Shown one piece after another: positions 60,993 through 64,000 of a stretch of DNA of 64,000 nucleotides. The stretch lies in the NCBI RefSeq assembly GCF_947495025.1, contig NZ_CANLXG010000001.1:496001-560000 (forward strand), given 5' to 3'. The notes beneath the pieces were generated by a model. The model was not told the DNA's origin. It saw nothing but the letters and a program-made list of their open reading frames with translations, and did no database searches. The translations under genes were made by a program, and so were the position numbers. This DNA is from an uncultured Roseobacter sp. (lineage in GTDB: Bacteria > Pseudomonadota > Alphaproteobacteria > Rhodobacterales > Rhodobacteraceae). Within the stretch, counting starts at the first letter, position 1. Each line of letters opens with the position of its first letter.

Positions 60993-62429
60993 ATGGATAT
61001 GCGCCGCCTTGCGGAAATATTGCGCCCCAGCTACGGGCAGAAGCTGTCACTGCTGGCCACGGTCCCGCTGATCGCGGCGGTGGCGGCAATTGCTGTGCTG
61101 GTGGCACATCAGTCCCGCGCTCTGGCAGAGCGCGAGATCAGGGCGCTGGAGGTTCAGCTGCTGGAAGCCAAGAAGGCGGAACTGCGCAACTATGTGACCC
61201 AGGCGCGCAACGGTTTTTACTTTATCTATGGCAATGCCGCACCAGACGATCAGGAGGCCCGTGATCAGGTGGCACAGATCCTCTCGGCGATGATCTACGG
61301 CGAGGAAGGCTTCTTTTTTGTATATGACTATGACGGCTATAACGTTGTCAGCCCGCGCCAGACAGAACGGATCAACCGCAACTGGCTCGAAGAGACAGAC
61401 AGCGAAGGCACGCCCGTTGTGGCCGAACTGCTGGACATCGCCCGTCAGGGGGATGGCTACCTGACCCATCTGTGGCCGAAACCCACTACCGGACAGGAGG
61501 CGCGTATGATCACCTATGTCACCAGCTTTCCCAGCTGGCGCTGGGCGGTGGGCACAGGTGTTTTCATTGACGACGTGCTGAGTACAGTCGCAACAGCGCG
61601 CGCCGAGGTCGAGGCCCGGGTTCAGCAGACATTCGTCTATATAATGGCTATTGCGTTTGCGGCACTGCTGCTGGTGTTTCTGACCGGCATGGTCCTGAAC
61701 ATCCGCGAACGCCGGCTGGCGGACGCCAAGCTCAAGAAACTGACACAGCGGGTTCTGGACGCGCAGGAAGAGGAGCGTGGTCGTGTTGCGCGCGAACTGC
61801 ACGATGGCATCAGTCAGATCCTCGTTGGTATCCGCTATGCCCTTGATACCGCGCGCCGCAAGCTGGACCGGGGTGACCCGACCGCTGCCGAACCGCTCGG
61901 CAAAGGCATCGAGACCCTGGGCGAGGCCATCTCGGAGGTGCGCCGCATCAGCCGTGACCTGCGGCCCGGCGTTCTGGATGATCTGGGGCTCGGCCCTGCA
62001 ATCAAAACCCTGACCGAGGAATTCAGCACACGCACCGGAATTGCCACGGGGTTCGACACAGTTGTGTTCCGCAACCGGCTGGACCCGGAGGCCAAGATTG
62101 CGCTCTACCGCATCGCGCAGGAGGCGCTCACCAATATCGAACGCCACGCGCAGGCCACCTATGTCCAGGTGGATCTGCGGGGTCACAAACGCGGCGCCAC
62201 GCTGCGTATCGAAGACAACGGCCGCGGCCTTGACCCCCACGGCAGTATGCCTGCGGGTGGTGGCCTCGGGCTGCGAAACATGCAGGAACGCGTCGAACAG
62301 CTCGAAGGCACGTTCCGCATCTTTTCGCCGCGCAACGGGCCGGGAACTGTCATCGAAGTCAGTGTTCCCCTGACCCACCTGCTGTCGCCCGCCTCTGATT
62401 CTGCCAAAGCACCGAAAGTACCCGCATGA
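60993..62429 (+). CDS. Cache-domain sensor histidine kinase (NarX/HisKA_3 type)
   Basis: The 478-aa protein has a first membrane helix (about 19-40), a periplasmic single Cache domain (about 41-210, with IYGEEGFFFVYDYDGYNVVSPRQTERINRNWLEETDSEGTP-type motif), a second helix (213-236) and a HisKA_3 domain with phospho-acceptor His270 (ARELHDGIS). The ATPase domain has EALTNIERHAQA, EDNGRGLDP and GGGLGLRNM. It is coupled to the regulator gene (ATGA overlap) and divergent from the TRAP operon, whose substrate it may sense. Confidence 0.93.
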   Translation: MDMRRLAEILRPSYGQKLSLLATVPLIAAVAAIAVLVAHQSRALAEREIRALEVQLLEAKKAELRNYVTQARNGFYFIYGNAAPDDQEARDQVAQILSAMIYGEEGFFFVYDYDGYNVVSPRQTERINRNWLEETDSEGTPVVAELLDIARQGDGYLTHLWPKPTTGQEARMITYVTSFPSWRWAVGTGVFIDDVLSTVATARAEVEARVQQTFVYIMAIAFAALLLVFLTGMVLNIRERRLADAKLKKLTQRVLDAQEEERGRVARELHDGISQILVGIRYALDTARRKLDRGDPTAAEPLGKGIETLGEAISEVRRISRDLRPGVLDDLGLGPAIKTLTEEFSTRTGIATGFDTVVFRNRLDPEAKIALYRIAQEALTNIERHAQATYVQVDLRGHKRGATLRIEDNGRGLDPHGSMPAGGGLGLRNMQERVEQLEGTFRIFSPRNGPGTVIEVSVPLTHLLSPASDSAKAPKVPA

Positions 62430-63076
62430 CCACCCCTGCCCCGATCCGTGTCCTGATTGTCGATGATCATCCGATGGTCGCCGAAGGCATTCAGTCCATC
62501 CTTGAAAGCTATGGCGATATCGAGGTGGTGGGGACCTGCAACGCTGCGCGCACGGCCATCGACACACTGGACGCGACCAACCCGGATGTGATTCTGATGG
62601 ATCTCAACATGCCCGACATGGGCGGGCTGACCGCGACAGAGATTCTGCTGGAACAGCGGCCGGAAACGCGTGTGCTGGTCCTGTCGATGCACGACAGCCC
62701 GGAATATATCTCATCTGCCCTCAGCCACGGAGCCATGGGCTACATTCTCAAGGATGTTCCCACCGACGAGATAAAACAGGCGATCGACGCTGTGATGGCC
62801 GGTCAGCAGTACCTGTGCACCGGTGCCAGCGGGTCGCTGCAACCCAAAGAGGGCGACGCGCGCGAGGCGCTGACCGGGCGTGAACAGACCATTCTGCTGC
62901 AGCTCGCCCAGGGCAAATCCAACAAGGAAGTCGCCATCGCGCTGGATATATCGGTGCGCACGGTTGAGACGCACCGCAAGAACATCAAACGCAAACTGGG
63001 CATCTCAAGCACAGCGGGTCTGACCCGCTATGCACTGGAGCACGGCGTGCTGCAGGGTACCGGTGTCAGCATCTGA
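62426..63076 (+). CDS. NarL/FixJ-type response regulator
   Basis: The 216-aa protein has a receiver domain (residues 8-125: VLIVDDHPMVAEG, phospho-acceptor Asp59 in VILMDLNMPDMGG, and GYILKDVPTDEI) and a C-terminal LuxR-type helix-turn-helix (about 145-205: LTGREQTILLQLAQGKSNKEVAIALDISVRTVETHRKNIKRKLG). It starts inside the kinase stop. It probably controls the TRAP operon via the nearby palindrome. Confidence 0.95.
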   Translation: MTTPAPIRVLIVDDHPMVAEGIQSILESYGDIEVVGTCNAARTAIDTLDATNPDVILMDLNMPDMGGLTATEILLEQRPETRVLVLSMHDSPEYISSALSHGAMGYILKDVPTDEIKQAIDAVMAGQQYLCTGASGSLQPKEGDAREALTGREQTILLQLAQGKSNKEVAIALDISVRTVETHRKNIKRKLGISSTAGLTRYALEHGVLQGTGVSI

Positions 63077-63139
63077 TTTTTTTCGTTCTGACCCGCGGCA
63101 GTTCAGATCATGTTAAGGTAAAACTCTCAGAGTGGCGCC

Positions 63140-63856
63140 ATGAAAGATTTCAGCCAGATCACCGTCCCCGACGCCGCAACTCTTGACACACTTCCCTATC
63201 GCGAAGCCATTGACCGCGTTGCGACGCTGCGCGCTCAGGTGGTCAGGGTGGCCCTTGATATCTCCCAGCTGAACCGTGCCGGAAAATCCACATCGGCGCT
63301 GGTGACGGAACTGACGGCTCTGGCCGGTTCCGTTCAGCTCGCTGTATCAGTAGTCGGGGGAAACGACGTTTTCCCCGACCTGCCCGAACCGCTCAGCCAC
63401 TGGATCGCGGCACAGTGTGAACCTCTGAAAAACGAGCGCCGCGTCGTGACGGCAGCGGCGGAGGCGACCGGCAGCCTCGTCAGGCGTATCGAAAATGATG
63501 AAGAGATCAGTGACGAGGCACTTGCTCGCTACGTATCCTCTGGCAAGGGGGAGGTGTTCACTGCCGTAACGACGATCATCAATCATCTCTGGGAAGGAAT
63601 CGAGGAAGGCAGGGCAGCACAGCTGGCCGTCGCCGCGGAATCGGCCCGCAACCTCGAGGCGAGCCTCGATCGGCTGGACCGGATCGGCCGTTATGTCCGG
63701 TCCATGTCGATCAACGCTTCCGTCGAGGCCTCCCGTGCGGGAGACGCCGGTAAGGGGCTGACGATCATCGCACATGAATTCAAAACCCTTGCCGAAGAGG
63801 TGCAGCAGCTCATCATGACTGCCCGCACCGATATCCGCGATATTGGTGTTGATTAG
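63140..63856 (+). CDS. Soluble MCP-like signalling protein
   Basis: The 238-aa protein has no membrane segment or signal peptide. The last 60 residues resemble the tip of chemoreceptor signalling domains: LDRIGRYVRSMSINASVEASRAGDAGKGLTIIAHEFKTLAEEVQQL matches the A-x-E-A-A-R-A-G-x-x-G-x-G-F-x-V-V-A-x-E-V-x-x-L pattern. The N-terminal 170 residues are helical and unassigned. It is short of the second arm of the hairpin, so it may be a coupling or sensory protein. It follows the response regulator by 63 bases. Confidence 0.75.
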   Translation: MKDFSQITVPDAATLDTLPYREAIDRVATLRAQVVRVALDISQLNRAGKSTSALVTELTALAGSVQLAVSVVGGNDVFPDLPEPLSHWIAAQCEPLKNERRVVTAAAEATGSLVRRIENDEEISDEALARYVSSGKGEVFTAVTTIINHLWEGIEEGRAAQLAVAAESARNLEASLDRLDRIGRYVRSMSINASVEASRAGDAGKGLTIIAHEFKTLAEEVQQLIMTARTDIRDIGVD

Positions 63857-63890
63857 AAAATTCCGGGAACAGAGCACTGGCATATTTTGC

Positions 63891-63942
63891 AAAATTGCGC
63901 ACGATGCCCTCAGCGCGCACGTAAATTTCAATAAATTGCGCA
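63891..63942. repeat. Direct repeat AAATTGCGCAC
   Basis: The 11-base sequence AAATTGCGCAC occurs at 63891-63901 and 63932-63942, 41 bases apart, in AT-rich DNA directly before a strong -35-like element. It may be a protein-binding site upstream of the next gene beyond the window. Confidence 0.5.
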
Positions 63943-63972
63943 CCAGAGACATATATTTTGTATCTTTGGGTG

Positions 63973-63999
63973 TTGACGCCCCCCGTACACGACCATAAT
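63973..63999 (+). promoter_or_regulatory. Candidate strong promoter at the window end
   Basis: TTGACG (63973-63978) and CATAAT (63994-63999) face right with a 15-base spacer, in a context TTTGGGTGTTGACGCCCCCC that reminds me of rRNA-type promoters in this order. No downstream gene is visible, so the target is unknown. Confidence 0.35.
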
Positions 64000-64000
64000 G

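Noticed and set aside
1..64000. CRISPR array or prophage
   Set aside because: No regularly spaced repeats, cas genes, or phage structural genes were seen while reading.

Overview
The window looks like a chromosomal core segment of a marine alphaproteobacterium of the order Rhodobacterales (Roseobacter group). The evidence is the high-GC coding style, the LpxI-type lipid A gene order, a DksA with a single zinc-finger cysteine, a Bpt-type leucyltransferase, DUF2927/DUF2852/DUF1330 proteins, VPLPA-CTERM-like surface proteins, paired dimethylglycine-dehydrogenase-like enzymes and a large 2-oxoacid-type TRAP transporter. No prophage, insertion sequence, CRISPR array or rRNA gene is visible. This is inference from gene content; no database search was run.

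Region 1 (1-14.5 kb) is an envelope and translation block. After the 3' part of mnmA, a long minus-strand run reads pyrH, frr, uppS, cdsA, dxr, rseP, a 43-aa ORF, bamA, skp, fabZ, lpxA, lpxI, lpxB. It covers UMP kinase, ribosome recycling, undecaprenyl and CDP-DAG precursors, the MEP pathway, site-2 protease, outer-membrane assembly and early lipid A synthesis. miaA is divergent from pyrH.

Region 2 (14.5-29 kb) holds an AraC regulator, an Opp/Dpp-type ABC transporter (two permeases and a fused double ATPase, no binding protein), a lytic transglycosylase, ssb, aroKB, an operon of a 49-aa membrane protein, a periplasmic protein and xerD, a phosphoesterase-like protein with altered metal motifs, and a CorC-type CBS protein.

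Region 3 (29-42 kb) is accessory metabolism: a VPLPA-CTERM-like protein, two paralogous FAD/GcvT demethylase-like enzymes around a DUF1330 protein, a MocA-like nucleotidyltransferase, tRNA-Leu(CAA), DedA and DsbB proteins, an Lrp regulator divergent from arginase and ornithine cyclodeaminase (arginine to proline), and a flavin monooxygenase.

Region 4 (42-55 kb) has dksA, a MoxR ATPase/VWA module interleaved with a DUF2927 lipoprotein and a small membrane protein and followed by an M48 protease, then a PIN protein, an RlmI-type methyltransferase, a lipoprotein, glnE, DUF2852 and RDD membrane proteins, and bpt.

Region 5 (55-64 kb) has a second CTERM-type protein, a TRAP transporter (dctP-dctQ-dctM) divergent from a Cache-domain histidine kinase and a NarL-type response regulator, and a soluble chemoreceptor-like protein. 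The window ends in a repeat- and promoter-like stretch.

The least explained items are the small conserved-looking ORFs, the MoxR/VWA/DUF2927/M48 cluster, the phosphoesterase with substituted ligands, a pair of ATGTRAA-N5-TTCACAT operators, and a perfect palindrome between the TRAP operon and its neighbouring two-component system.
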